Assembly: GCA_038526735.1 (NCBI GenBank)
Contig: JBCBGM010000006.1
Span: 13,462-77,461 of the forward strand
Direction: 5' to 3'
DNA: 64,000 bases
Origin: Rubricella sp038526735
GTDB lineage: Bacteria; Pseudomonadota; Alphaproteobacteria; Rhodobacterales; Rhodobacteraceae
This document shows positions 26,078-34,679 of this stretch, piece by piece; within the stretch, counting starts at the first letter, position 1, and every line of letters begins with the position of its first letter. The position numbers and the translations under genes were made by a program. The notes beneath the pieces were generated by a model. That model saw nothing but the letters and a program-made list of their open reading frames with translations, searched no databases and was not told the DNA's origin.

Positions 26078-27254
26078 GAACGTTGCGCTCCCCCATCCGG
26101 TCAATCTGTGCGGCGACATGCGCGCGGGCGATACCGTCGATCTCTACGACCTGTTCGAGAGATGTAATGTGCTCTCCGCCCGGAGCCAGTGCCGCGAGTG
26201 TATCTTCTACCCGCGCGGCCATGTCGAGAAACCCGATCTTGCCGCCGATAAACGCATCCATCGCCCGCTCTTTGGCAGCGTTAAACACGGCCCCCGCGAG
26301 CCCTCCGGCGCGCAGCACGTCTTTCACGAGGCGCAGGGCCGGGAACCGTTCCAGATCGGGCGAGGCAAAATCGAGCGCGCCGAGGGTCGCGAAATCCAGC
26401 CGCTCCACCGGTAGGTTAGCCCGCTCGGGGTAGTTCAGCGCATAGCCGATGGCGCCGCGCATATCGGGCGCACCGAGTTGGGCGATGATCGCGGCGTCTT
26501 TGAAACCAACCATCGAATGGACGATGGATTGCGGGTGGACGACCACCTCAACCTGATCCGCCTCAAGACCAAAAAGGTACTTCGCTTCAATGACTTCCAG
26601 CGCTTTGTTAAACATGGAGGCGCTATCGATAGAGATCCGCTGACCCATGTCCCAGTTCGGATGCGCGACCGCCTGCGCCAAGGTTGCGTCGCGCATTTGT
26701 GCCAGGCTCCAGGTCCGAAACGGCCCACCTGAGGCGGTCAGGATCACCCGGTCCACATCCGCCCGGCGCTCACCTTGCAGGCACTGAAAGATCGCGGAAT
26801 GCTCGGAATCGACCGGCAACAAGACGCCTCCCGCCTCTGCGATGACCTTCGGCACCAGCTCCCCGGCGCAGACGAGGCTCTCTTTGTTGGCAAGCGCGAT
26901 GGTGCCACCTTGCCGCGCGGCGGCCAGCGTGGGTGGGAGGCCCGCCGCCCCCACAATCGCGCACATCGTCCAATCACAAGGGCGTGCGGCGGCCTCAACG
27001 AGGGCGGCCGAACCGGCTGCAACCTCGATCCCAGTGCCAGACAGCGCCTCTTTCAGCGCATCGAGCTTGGTGGGGTCGGCGGTGATCGCGATATCCGCGC
27101 GCAGGCTTTTTGCCTGCTCCGCCAAGAGCGCGATGTTTCCGGCACCGCTGAGTGCGACCACATCATAGCGTTCTGCACCGCCTTGCCGTTCGATCAGATC
27201 GACCGTGTTTTGGCCAATCGAGCCGGTGGAACCAAAGATGGAGATCCGCTGCAT
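26070..27254 (-). CDS. dxr: 1-deoxy-D-xylulose-5-phosphate reductoisomerase
   Basis: Second enzyme of the MEP isoprenoid pathway; converts DXP to MEP with NADPH and a metal ion. The 394-residue protein has the nucleotide-binding GSTGSIGQNT (7-16), the metal and substrate region PVDSEHSAIFQCL, the loop SGGPFRTW and SIDSASMFNKALEVIEA. I start it at ATG 27254 (MQRISIFGSTG) with GAGGG just upstream; an in-frame start nine bases earlier is possible. It supplies precursors for the UppS product two genes upstream. Confidence 0.97.
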   Translation of the reverse strand: MQRISIFGSTGSIGQNTVDLIERQGGAERYDVVALSGAGNIALLAEQAKSLRADIAITADPTKLDALKEALSGTGIEVAAGSAALVEAAARPCDWTMCAIVGAAGLPPTLAAARQGGTIALANKESLVCAGELVPKVIAEAGGVLLPVDSEHSAIFQCLQGERRADVDRVILTASGGPFRTWSLAQMRDATLAQAVAHPNWDMGQRISIDSASMFNKALEVIEAKYLFGLEADQVEVVVHPQSIVHSMVGFKDAAIIAQLGAPDMRGAIGYALNYPERANLPVERLDFATLGALDFASPDLERFPALRLVKDVLRAGGLAGAVFNAAKERAMDAFIGGKIGFLDMAARVEDTLAALAPGGEHITSLEQVVEIDGIARAHVAAQIDRMGERNVHA

Positions 27255-27259
27255 CGCCC

Positions 27260-28078
27260 TCACCAGATAAAGATCGATTGCCCGCGGGCAAAGGTAATGG
27301 CCGAGGCAAAGATCGCGGCGGCCGCCAGCCCGTCAAACCTGTCCAGCAAGCCACCGTGGCCGGGTAGAAGCGTGCTGGAGTCTTTCACCCCGAAATGGCG
27401 TTTGATGGAGGATTCCAGCAAGTCTCCACCCACGCTGACGAGAGCCACGAGTGCCGAAATGAGCCCGACCTTCCAAAAGAACGTGTTGGAGGTGAAGGCG
27501 GAGAAGATCATGCCCACGACCACCGCCAGTGCCATGCCGCCAAGCAACCCGGCCCAGGTTTTCTTTGGGCTGACGCGGGGCCAGAGCTTTGGCCCGCCGA
27601 TTACACGGCCCGCGAAATAGCCTCCCACATCGGCAGCGATTACCACGGTCACGAGCCAAATGACTGCAGTGAAGCCGTAGTTGTCATCCGTGCGCAGCCC
27701 ATCGATGCACATCATGGCAAGCGCGATGTAGAGAAGACCGATATTCGCCCAACGTCCGCGCGGCCCTTCTGCCATTGCCAAGCCTAGCCCGACACAAGCA
27801 ACCAACAAAAAGCCCCACCGCAGCTCCGTCGCCTCCGTGATCAGCACCGAGGCCGCAGCGGCGATCATCGCGATGATCCCAAGCAGGCTGCTCCCACGCC
27901 CTGCGCCGATCACCATCTCGCGCATTTCCCAGACCATCAGCGCGGCCCCAAGCGCCAGCAAAGCCGCGCTCCAGTAGCCCCCCAGCCAGAACAGCCCGAG
28001 GGCAATCAGCCCCAGAGCAACCCCGGAGACCGTGCGCAGTTTTAGATCGTCAAAAGAGGCGCTGCGGGAGGTCTGCAC
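27260..28078 (-). CDS. cdsA: Phosphatidate cytidylyltransferase
   Basis: Makes CDP-diacylglycerol from phosphatidate and CTP for phospholipid synthesis. The 272-residue protein has about seven membrane helices and the CDP-alcohol signature SSIKRHFGVKDSSTLLPGHGG near residues 220-240. The start codon is GTG, eight bases past the uppS stop, with GAGG at the right distance; dxr follows within five bases. Confidence 0.95.
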   Translation of the reverse strand: MQTSRSASFDDLKLRTVSGVALGLIALGLFWLGGYWSAALLALGAALMVWEMREMVIGAGRGSSLLGIIAMIAAAASVLITEATELRWGFLLVACVGLGLAMAEGPRGRWANIGLLYIALAMMCIDGLRTDDNYGFTAVIWLVTVVIAADVGGYFAGRVIGGPKLWPRVSPKKTWAGLLGGMALAVVVGMIFSAFTSNTFFWKVGLISALVALVSVGGDLLESSIKRHFGVKDSSTLLPGHGGLLDRFDGLAAAAIFASAITFARGQSIFIW

Positions 28079-28086
28079 AGCGACCC

Positions 28087-28800
28087 TCAGCTTGCGATCG
28101 CCCCAAAGCGGCGGTCGCGCGCGCCAAATCGGGTGAGGATTTCGGCATAAAGGTCAGGCGTGAAGTCGGGCCAGCACTCGTCGGTGAACACAAACTCTGA
28201 GTAGCTCGTCTGCCAGGGCAGAAAGTTCGAGGTGCGGTACTCGCCGGAGGTGCGGATCACCAGATCGGGGTCTTCTGCACCGGACGTGTCGAGCTGGCGC
28301 GCGATCAGCGCCTCGGTGATATCCTCCGGGTCGAGCGTGCCGGCGGCGATATCGATGGCGATTTGCTTGACGGCGCGGGTGAGCTCATCCCGCCCGCCAT
28401 AGTTGAGCGCCACTTGAAGGGTCAGCCGCGTGTTTTGCGCGGTATCTTCCTCAAGCTGCCGGGTCATGTGCTGGATATCTTCCGGCAACTCATCGCGTCG
28501 CCCGATAAAGCGCACGCGCACGCCTTCCGCTTTGAGGTTTGAGGCCTCGCGCCGGAAATAAATCCGGAACAGGCGCATCAGGCCAGCCACCTCGGTGATG
28601 GGGCGGCTCCAGTTTTCGGTGGAGAAGGCGTACAGCGTGAGGGTTTTGACACCAAGATCGGGGCTGGCGGAGATGATCTCCTGCACCCGGTCCACACCGC
28701 GCTTGTGCCCAGCGATGCGGGGCAAGCCGCGCCGCACAGCCCAGCGACCATTTCCATCCATGATGATGGCGACGCTTCTTGGTCGGTCTTTCCTGCTCAT
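28087..28800 (-). CDS. uppS: Undecaprenyl diphosphate synthase
   Basis: Cis-prenyltransferase that builds the C55 lipid carrier for peptidoglycan and O-antigen. The 237-residue protein has all family motifs: IIMDGNGRWA with the catalytic Asp, TLYAFSTENW, and RTSGEYRTSNFLPWQTSYSE. The ATG at 28800 (MSRKDRPRSVAI) is preferred over an in-frame start 36 bases upstream because the conserved N-terminus begins here and an AAGG site precedes it. Confidence 0.96.
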   Translation of the reverse strand: MSRKDRPRSVAIIMDGNGRWAVRRGLPRIAGHKRGVDRVQEIISASPDLGVKTLTLYAFSTENWSRPITEVAGLMRLFRIYFRREASNLKAEGVRVRFIGRRDELPEDIQHMTRQLEEDTAQNTRLTLQVALNYGGRDELTRAVKQIAIDIAAGTLDPEDITEALIARQLDTSGAEDPDLVIRTSGEYRTSNFLPWQTSYSEFVFTDECWPDFTPDLYAEILTRFGARDRRFGAIAS

Positions 28801-28857
28801 CGGGCTGCCTTTCGCGTGGCGCAATTCTGACAGCAAATCCGCAAAGCGCCAAGCGCT

Positions 28858-29421
28858 TCAGACTTGCATGATCTCTTCCTGCTTGACCTCTAGCATCTGG
28901 TCAATCTTTACGATGTGATCTTTTGTCAGGTCTTCGATCTCATCCTGCCAGATTTTCTGGTCATCTTCGGACATTCCCTGCCCTTTGGCCTTTTTCACCT
29001 GGTCCATGCCATCGCGGCGGACGTTGCGCACGGCAACGCGGGCATTCTCTGCATATGTCCCGGCAACTTTGGTCAGATCGCGGCGGCGTTCTTCATTGAG
29101 CTCCGGGATCGGCAAACGCAGGGAGGTGCCGTCCATCACCGGATTGATGCCAAGGCCCGAGTTGCGGATTGCCTTTTCGACAGCGCCCACGAGGCCCTTG
29201 TCCCAGACCGATACGGTGATCATCCGCGGCTCTGGCACGTTGATCGTGGCGCATTGGTTGAGCGGCATCATCGCGCCATAAGCCTCGACATTCACCGCAT
29301 CCAGCATCGAGCCAGAGGCCCGGCCTGTGCGCAGCGATGCGAGATCGGTTTTTAGCGATGTGAGCGCCCCGTCCATCCGTCGGGAAAGGTCATCCACATC
29401 AATCTCGATTTCCTCAGACAT
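28858..29421 (-). CDS. frr: Ribosome recycling factor
   Basis: Splits post-termination ribosomes together with EF-G. The 187-residue protein has the standard length and motifs (LRTGRAS, NVEAYG..PLNQ, GLGINPVMDGTSLRLPIPELNEERR, RNVRRDG). GGAG lies nine bases before its ATG. It follows pyrH by 20 bp, the universal pairing. Confidence 0.98.
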   Translation of the reverse strand: MSEEIEIDVDDLSRRMDGALTSLKTDLASLRTGRASGSMLDAVNVEAYGAMMPLNQCATINVPEPRMITVSVWDKGLVGAVEKAIRNSGLGINPVMDGTSLRLPIPELNEERRRDLTKVAGTYAENARVAVRNVRRDGMDQVKKAKGQGMSEDDQKIWQDEIEDLTKDHIVKIDQMLEVKQEEIMQV

Positions 29422-29441
29422 GTTTTTCTCCGTTGGTGGGC

Positions 29442-30173
29442 TCAGCGACCGTGGACGGTGGTGAACGATCCCTCTCCGCGCACAACGCTCTGCAATCCGC
29501 CCTCTGCGGCGAGGTTGAAGACGATGATGGGCAGGTTGTTGTCGCGTGCGAGTGCAATCGCTGAGGCATCCATGACCTTGAGGTTCTTTGTCAGGACCTC
29601 GTCATAAGTCACTCTTTCATAACGCTTTGCGTTTGGGTCTACCTTGGGGTCACTGTCATAAACACCATCGACCTGCGTGCCTTTGAACAGCGCTTCGCAT
29701 TTCATCTCTGAAGCACGCAACGTCGCGGCGGTGTCTGTCGTGAAGTACGGATTTCCGGTGCCAGCAGCAAAGATGCACACCCGTTTTTTCTCAAGGTGTC
29801 GCACGGCGCGGCGGCGGATGTAGGGCTCGCAGACCTGATCCATCGGAATGGCGGAGATCACACGGGTTTTGACGTGCAACGCCTCTAGAGCGGATTGCAT
29901 GCCGAGCGCATTCATCACTGTGGCGAGCATACCCATGTAATCGGCGGTCGTCCGCTCCATCCCTTGGGCCGACCCTTGCAACCCGCGAAAGATGTTGCCT
30001 CCGCCGATGACCATGCAGACCTCGACGCCAAGACTGTGGATTTCTTTCACCTGGCTGGCGACCCGCTCGACGGTGGGCGGATTGAGGCCAAAGCCCTGAT
30101 CGCCCATCAACGCCTCCCCCGATATTTTCAGCATGATCCGCGAGTAGCCGAGGGAAGAGGTGGTGTTGGGCAT
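29442..30173 (-). CDS. pyrH: Uridylate kinase
   Basis: Phosphorylates UMP to UDP; bacterial hexameric enzyme of the amino acid kinase fold. The 243-residue protein has RIMLKISGEALMG, VVIGGGNIFRG-like CMVIGGGNIFRGL, the AAGTGNPYFTTDTAATLRA nucleotide loop and DGVYDSDPK. Upstream, where rpsB and tsf stand in most proteobacteria, there is instead the divergent RTX gene cluster. Confidence 0.98.
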   Translation of the reverse strand: MPNTTSSLGYSRIMLKISGEALMGDQGFGLNPPTVERVASQVKEIHSLGVEVCMVIGGGNIFRGLQGSAQGMERTTADYMGMLATVMNALGMQSALEALHVKTRVISAIPMDQVCEPYIRRRAVRHLEKKRVCIFAAGTGNPYFTTDTAATLRASEMKCEALFKGTQVDGVYDSDPKVDPNAKRYERVTYDEVLTKNLKVMDASAIALARDNNLPIIVFNLAAEGGLQSVVRGEGSFTTVHGR

Positions 30174-30295
30174 GGATCACTCCGGTCGTCGTTGCCCTCT
30201 CCTGCCCAAAATGGCGCGCCACTTCAACGCGAATGTTTAGATTTTGGACACCGACCCGCCCCTATGCTACAGAATTCGTGGGGGTTATGAGGGGT

Positions 30296-30311
30296 CGTAG
30301 CGATGGCTACG
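30296..30311 (+). promoter_or_regulatory. Start-codon hairpin of RTX copy 1
   Basis: CGTAGC (30296-30301) and GCTACG (30306-30311) form a six-base-pair stem whose four-base loop holds the ATG. It could reduce initiation, but short stems of this kind can arise by chance. Confidence 0.25.
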
Positions 30312-32609
30312 CTGCACAGTTTTTCGGGCTATGCCGGGCGTGATATCGGCCACACGGCGGGCCTGTCTGTCAGCAGCACCTTTTCGATTCCCGCAACGGG
30401 TATCCCTAACCGAGATGTTGTCGCGTCACAGAATGATGGCAACGCCAACTTCTCTGCCGCCGCTGATGAGACCATCGAACTCAACAATAATGCCCGTCTT
30501 GGGCGGCTTTCGGCCACGCTCACGGTCGAGGATACGGGCACCGGCACCGTCTACACGCTCTATGAGTTGACGCTGACCACCAATTTCGCGGGCGGCAACC
30601 GCATCTACATCTTCGCCTCCGACGCGCCGCCCGCGAGCGCGAATATGGAGGTGCTGACAGTCACAGCCGCCGGGCCGACAGACACCGTTGATTTCCAGTC
30701 TGCGCCCGGAGAGGCCGCGCTTCAGTCCTCGGTTGAAGCCGTCAACACCTCCGATGGCGTCACCGGCGGGGATGACACGATCTACGGCTATGAGGGGAAC
30801 GACAACCTTCAGGGCAGCGGCGGCAATGACACGATCTTTGGCGGCGATGGTGTCGATAATATCCGCGGCCAGAACGACAACGATGAGCTCTACGGCAATG
30901 ACGGCAATGACACGATCCGCGGCGACAGCGGTGATGACGTCATCCGGGGCGGAGACGGCAACGACAGCCTTCGCGGCGACAACGGCGAAGACACAATCTA
31001 CGGCGGCGATGGCAATGACACCATCCAGGGAGGCAACGACGCAGATGTCATCTATGGCGAGGATGGCGATGACTCGATCCGCACCAACAACGGCAATGAC
31101 ACTGTCGATGGCGGTGCAGGCAATGACACCATCGTCGGCTCGGGCGCGCTCGACACCATCGAGGGCGGCGAAGGGGATGACACGATCACCGCGTCGGGCG
31201 GCAACGATGTTATCACCGACAGCGGCACCATCCAGTCTGACGACTCGATCAATGCAGGCGGCGGGAATGACACTGTCACCTCCGGCGCCGGCGATGACAC
31301 GATCGTTGGCGGGAGCGGTGACGATTCAATCGATGGCGGTATCGGAAACGACACCATCGATGGCGGCAACAACAACGACACCATCCGCGGCGGCGATGGT
31401 ATCGACAACATCGTCGGCGGCAGCGGCCTCGATGAGATCTACGGCGACGATGGCAATGATACCATCGATGGCGGCAGCTCAAACGATCAGATTTGGGGTG
31501 GCCTCGGAGACGACTCCCTCACCGGCGGCAACAACAACGACACGGTCTATGGCGGTGACGGTGACGACAGTGTCTTGGGCGGCTCTGGCAATGACATCCT
31601 CTATGGTGATGCTAACAACGACTATCTCGACGGTGGCACCAACAACGACACGCTCTTTGGTGGGGACGGCGATGACACACTAACCGGCGGATCCGCCGGA
31701 ACAGACACGATGACCGGTGGTGCGGGCGCGGATGTCTTTATCCACGGAGCCAATGACACCATCACCGACTTCGGCACTGACAGTGGTGACAAGTCGGATG
31801 GCGACCAGACCAACAACGACTTTATCGACCTGTCGTCCTTCTATTCATCTCTCACAGAGCTCAGAAATGATGCGGCCGACGGTGTGCTGGATAATGCAGG
31901 CGATCTGACGCTCACAGGCGTCAACGTCGAGGATTTGACCTTCGACACGACAAACGTTTGCTTTGCGGGCGGCACCCGGATCACCACGGCGGCCGGTGAA
32001 CGCGCGGTGGAGGATTTGCGGGTCGGAGACCTGGTCGTCACGGCCGACAATGGCCTCAAACCCATCCGTTGGATTGGATCACGCACACTGTCGAGCGTCA
32101 GGCTGCAACTCTTTCCACCTCTACGCCCGATCCGGATTAAAGCAGGCGCTTTTGGCCCGAATACGCCTGCCCAAGATCTGCTCGTTTCGGCCCAACACCG
32201 CATTCACCTTGCGACAAGCTCAACACAGCTGTTGTTTGGGATGCCCGAGGTGTTCGTCGCAGCACACCACCTGATCGACGGCAAGCGGGTCATCTTCGAG
32301 GCGGATGCGACAGAGATCACGTATTACCACATCATGTGCGAACAGCATGAGATCGTGTTTGCAAACGGGTGCCCGGCAGAGACGTTCCACCCCGGCCCCG
32401 TAGGCCTCTCCACGCTTGATGACGACGGTCTGCGCGACATGATCGCGATTTTTCCGGAAATCGCGCAAGGCGTCACGCCGTTCCCCCTCGCCCGCCCAGA
32501 GCTCAAGAAACGCGAGGTTATGGCTCTGCGCGCGCAGCGCAACCCGGTGGCCCGCCCTGCCCTCATGCGCGCGCAAAAAGCGAGCCAAGCGCGGGCGCGG
32601 CGGCGCTAA
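30303..32609 (+). CDS. RTX-repeat protein with C-terminal Hint domain, copy 1
   Basis: A 768-residue protein in three parts. Residues 1-145 form a beta-rich domain that starts MATLHSFSGYAGRD and is shared with the next two genes. Residues about 150-480 are GGxGxDxI calcium-binding nonapeptides (beta-roll). From Cys553 (VCFAGGTRITT) to about 700 is a Hint domain of the Hedgehog/intein type: the cysteine nucleophile, the VGDLVVTADNGL strand, and SAQHRI in the block B position. The intein C-terminal His-Asn pair is not seen, so cleavage or ester formation at the cysteine is more likely than splicing. There is no Sec signal, so type I secretion is assumed; no secretion genes are near. A GAGGGG site lies before the ATG. 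Confidence 0.88.
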   Translation: MATLHSFSGYAGRDIGHTAGLSVSSTFSIPATGIPNRDVVASQNDGNANFSAAADETIELNNNARLGRLSATLTVEDTGTGTVYTLYELTLTTNFAGGNRIYIFASDAPPASANMEVLTVTAAGPTDTVDFQSAPGEAALQSSVEAVNTSDGVTGGDDTIYGYEGNDNLQGSGGNDTIFGGDGVDNIRGQNDNDELYGNDGNDTIRGDSGDDVIRGGDGNDSLRGDNGEDTIYGGDGNDTIQGGNDADVIYGEDGDDSIRTNNGNDTVDGGAGNDTIVGSGALDTIEGGEGDDTITASGGNDVITDSGTIQSDDSINAGGGNDTVTSGAGDDTIVGGSGDDSIDGGIGNDTIDGGNNNDTIRGGDGIDNIVGGSGLDEIYGDDGNDTIDGGSSNDQIWGGLGDDSLTGGNNNDTVYGGDGDDSVLGGSGNDILYGDANNDYLDGGTNNDTLFGGDGDDTLTGGSAGTDTMTGGAGADVFIHGANDTITDFGTDSGDKSDGDQTNNDFIDLSSFYSSLTELRNDAADGVLDNAGDLTLTGVNVEDLTFDTTNVCFAGGTRITTAAGERAVEDLRVGDLVVTADNGLKPIRWIGSRTLSSVRLQLFPPLRPIRIKAGAFGPNTPAQDLLVSAQHRIHLATSSTQLLFGMPEVFVAAHHLIDGKRVIFEADATEITYYHIMCEQHEIVFANGCPAETFHPGPVGLSTLDDDGLRDMIAIFPEIAQGVTPFPLARPELKKREVMALRAQRNPVARPALMRAQKASQARARRR

Positions 32610-32637
32610 CCAAAAACTGGGGCGCAAAAGACATCCA

Positions 32638-32666
32638 TTGCTGCTAAACATATTGCAGAGCAGCAA
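32638..32666 (+). promoter_or_regulatory. Inverted repeat upstream of RTX copy 2
   Basis: TTGCTGCT (32638-32645) and AGCAGCAA (32659-32666) are perfect inverted arms around a 13-base spacer, ending 13 bp before the ATG of the second RTX gene. It could be an operator or an RNA hairpin that covers the ribosome binding region; no good Shine-Dalgarno sequence is otherwise seen. Confidence 0.35.
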
Positions 32667-32679
32667 ATAGCGGTGCCGC

Positions 32680-34611
32680 ATGGCCACTCTGCACGCCCTC
32701 AGCGGATGGACGCAGACCGACCTCGCCTATGACGCGGGCGGAGGCGGTGCGCTCGGCGACATCACCGTCTCTGCCAGCGGCCCGCCGCGCGAGATCATCG
32801 TCACCGATGCCTCCACGACGCTGGGCACCAGCCTCACGATTGTCATTGACGACACCTCCACCACCGGCGGGCTCAGCCGCAGTTTTGAGGTCACCGGCCC
32901 CGGCGGCACGCTCACGCTTTTTGAGATTTCGGTCTCCCCCGCAGTCGGTGGGGAGACGTTGTTTTACATGTTCGAGGGCGGCACCCCCGCCACCGGCACC
33001 TACACCGTGGACAGCGTCGATGGCACGCCCAGCAGCCCCGCCTACAGCACCCTCGAAAGTGCCGATGAAACCGTAGACGCCACCGATGGCGCGACCGGCG
33101 GCGATGACACGATCTTTGGCTATGACGGTGACGACACCATTGATGCAGGCGACGGCAACAACAGTGTCGATGGAGGGGATGGCTCTGACGTCATCGACAC
33201 CGGCACGGGCAATGACACGATCACCGCCGGGGATGGCGATGACACGGTGCGCACCGGCAACGGCACCAACAGCGTGGATGGGGGTGACGGCAACGACAGC
33301 ATCCTCACCGGCTCTGGCGTCGACACGCTCATCGGCGGCATCGGCAATGACACGCTCGATGCGCAGGGCGGCTCTGATATCATCGAAGGGGGAGAGGGTA
33401 ACGACCGGATTTGGGGCCGTGGCGGTGCGGACAGCATCGATGGCGGCGCGGGTGTCGATGACATTCGCGGAAATGGTGGCGTCGATACCATCGATGGCGG
33501 AGAGGGTGATGACACGATCCGTGGCGGTGGCGGCAATGACATCATCAATGACACGGGCACGATTGACTCCGATGACCTGATCTTCGGCCAAAACGGCAAT
33601 GACACGATCGATGGCGGCGACGGCAATGATGACATCCGGGGCGGCAATAACGATGACAGCCTCTCGGGCGGCGCGGGAGACGACACGCTCCAGGGGCAGT
33701 CCGGTGTCGATACGCTCACGGGTGGCATCGGTGCTGACAGGTTTGTTGTTGATGGCGCGACCGCCGACACGATCACCGATTTCACGTCTTCTGACGGCGA
33801 CACGATCAACCTCGGCGCCTTGGGAGTGTACTCGGGGCTGGAAGAGCTGCGTGACGAGTTTGACGCAAACGCAGGCGTCCTCACGTCTGCAGGTGGGGTC
33901 ACTCTCACCGGGATCACCCGCACCGATCTGACGAGTGCGAACACGGGCGTCGTTTGTTTTGCAGCGGGCACGCTGATCACCACCGCTAAAGGCTCCGTGC
34001 CGGTGGAGAAGCTCAAGGTCGGGGACCTCGTCTCTACCCTCGACAACGGATTGCAACCGGTGCGCTGGATCGCCCGGCGGCATCTCTCGAAAGTGCGCAT
34101 CCGCCTGTTTCCGACCCTGCGCCCGATCCTCATCCGTAAAGACGCGTTCGGAGAGGGGCGCCCTGCCCGCGACCTGCGCGTCTCTCCGCAACATCGGATG
34201 CTGTTGAGTGCCGCCGAGGTGCAGATAATGTTCGGGCAGGTGGAGGCGTTGGCCCATGCCTACCACCTCATCGACGGGCACCGTGTGGTGCAAGACCCGG
34301 CCCCCGAGGGCGTGACCTATGTGCATTTCTTGTGCGACGGCCATGAGCTGGTGCACGCCGAAGGGCTGCCATCAGAGACGTTTCACCCTGGCCCTGTCGG
34401 TATCGAAACCCTCGATGACCCAAGCCTCGACGAGCTGCTCACCATCTTCCCCGAGCTTGACCCAGAGCACCCGCCCTTTCCGCTCGCGCGGCTGGAACTG
34501 AAACGCCGCGAAGTGACCCTTTTGCGAGAGGCCCGCAGCCGCCCCGGGCGGCTCTACCGCGCGCAAACTGTGAGCAAGCGCACCAATCGGGGCATTGAGC
34601 GGCGCTCCTGA
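32680..34611 (+). CDS. RTX-repeat protein with C-terminal Hint domain, copy 2
   Basis: A 643-residue paralogue of the previous gene, 70 bp downstream. It has the same N-terminal domain (MATLHALSGWTQTD), a shorter GGxGxDxI array (about 145-350), and a Hint domain beginning at Cys426 (VCFAAGTLITT) with SPQHRM as the block B histidine. A conserved ETFHPGPVG lies after the Hint core. The chain ends in a strongly basic tail (SKRTNRGIERRS), unlike the usual acidic or neutral type I secretion signals. The Hint part is better conserved between the copies than the repeat part. Confidence 0.88.
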   Translation: MATLHALSGWTQTDLAYDAGGGGALGDITVSASGPPREIIVTDASTTLGTSLTIVIDDTSTTGGLSRSFEVTGPGGTLTLFEISVSPAVGGETLFYMFEGGTPATGTYTVDSVDGTPSSPAYSTLESADETVDATDGATGGDDTIFGYDGDDTIDAGDGNNSVDGGDGSDVIDTGTGNDTITAGDGDDTVRTGNGTNSVDGGDGNDSILTGSGVDTLIGGIGNDTLDAQGGSDIIEGGEGNDRIWGRGGADSIDGGAGVDDIRGNGGVDTIDGGEGDDTIRGGGGNDIINDTGTIDSDDLIFGQNGNDTIDGGDGNDDIRGGNNDDSLSGGAGDDTLQGQSGVDTLTGGIGADRFVVDGATADTITDFTSSDGDTINLGALGVYSGLEELRDEFDANAGVLTSAGGVTLTGITRTDLTSANTGVVCFAAGTLITTAKGSVPVEKLKVGDLVSTLDNGLQPVRWIARRHLSKVRIRLFPTLRPILIRKDAFGEGRPARDLRVSPQHRMLLSAAEVQIMFGQVEALAHAYHLIDGHRVVQDPAPEGVTYVHFLCDGHELVHAEGLPSETFHPGPVGIETLDDPSLDELLTIFPELDPEHPPFPLARLELKRREVTLLREARSRPGRLYRAQTVSKRTNRGIERRS

Positions 34612-34679
34612 GCTTTCTCAGCTTTCTGGCACAACTTAAGCGTGTTACTGCTGCAGGATGGAAACAATAGGCCGGTAAA

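Noticed and set aside
30780..31700. Regular short DNA repeats resembling a CRISPR or satellite array
   Set aside because: They encode GGxGxDxI calcium-binding repeats in one continuous reading frame and vary at third positions.
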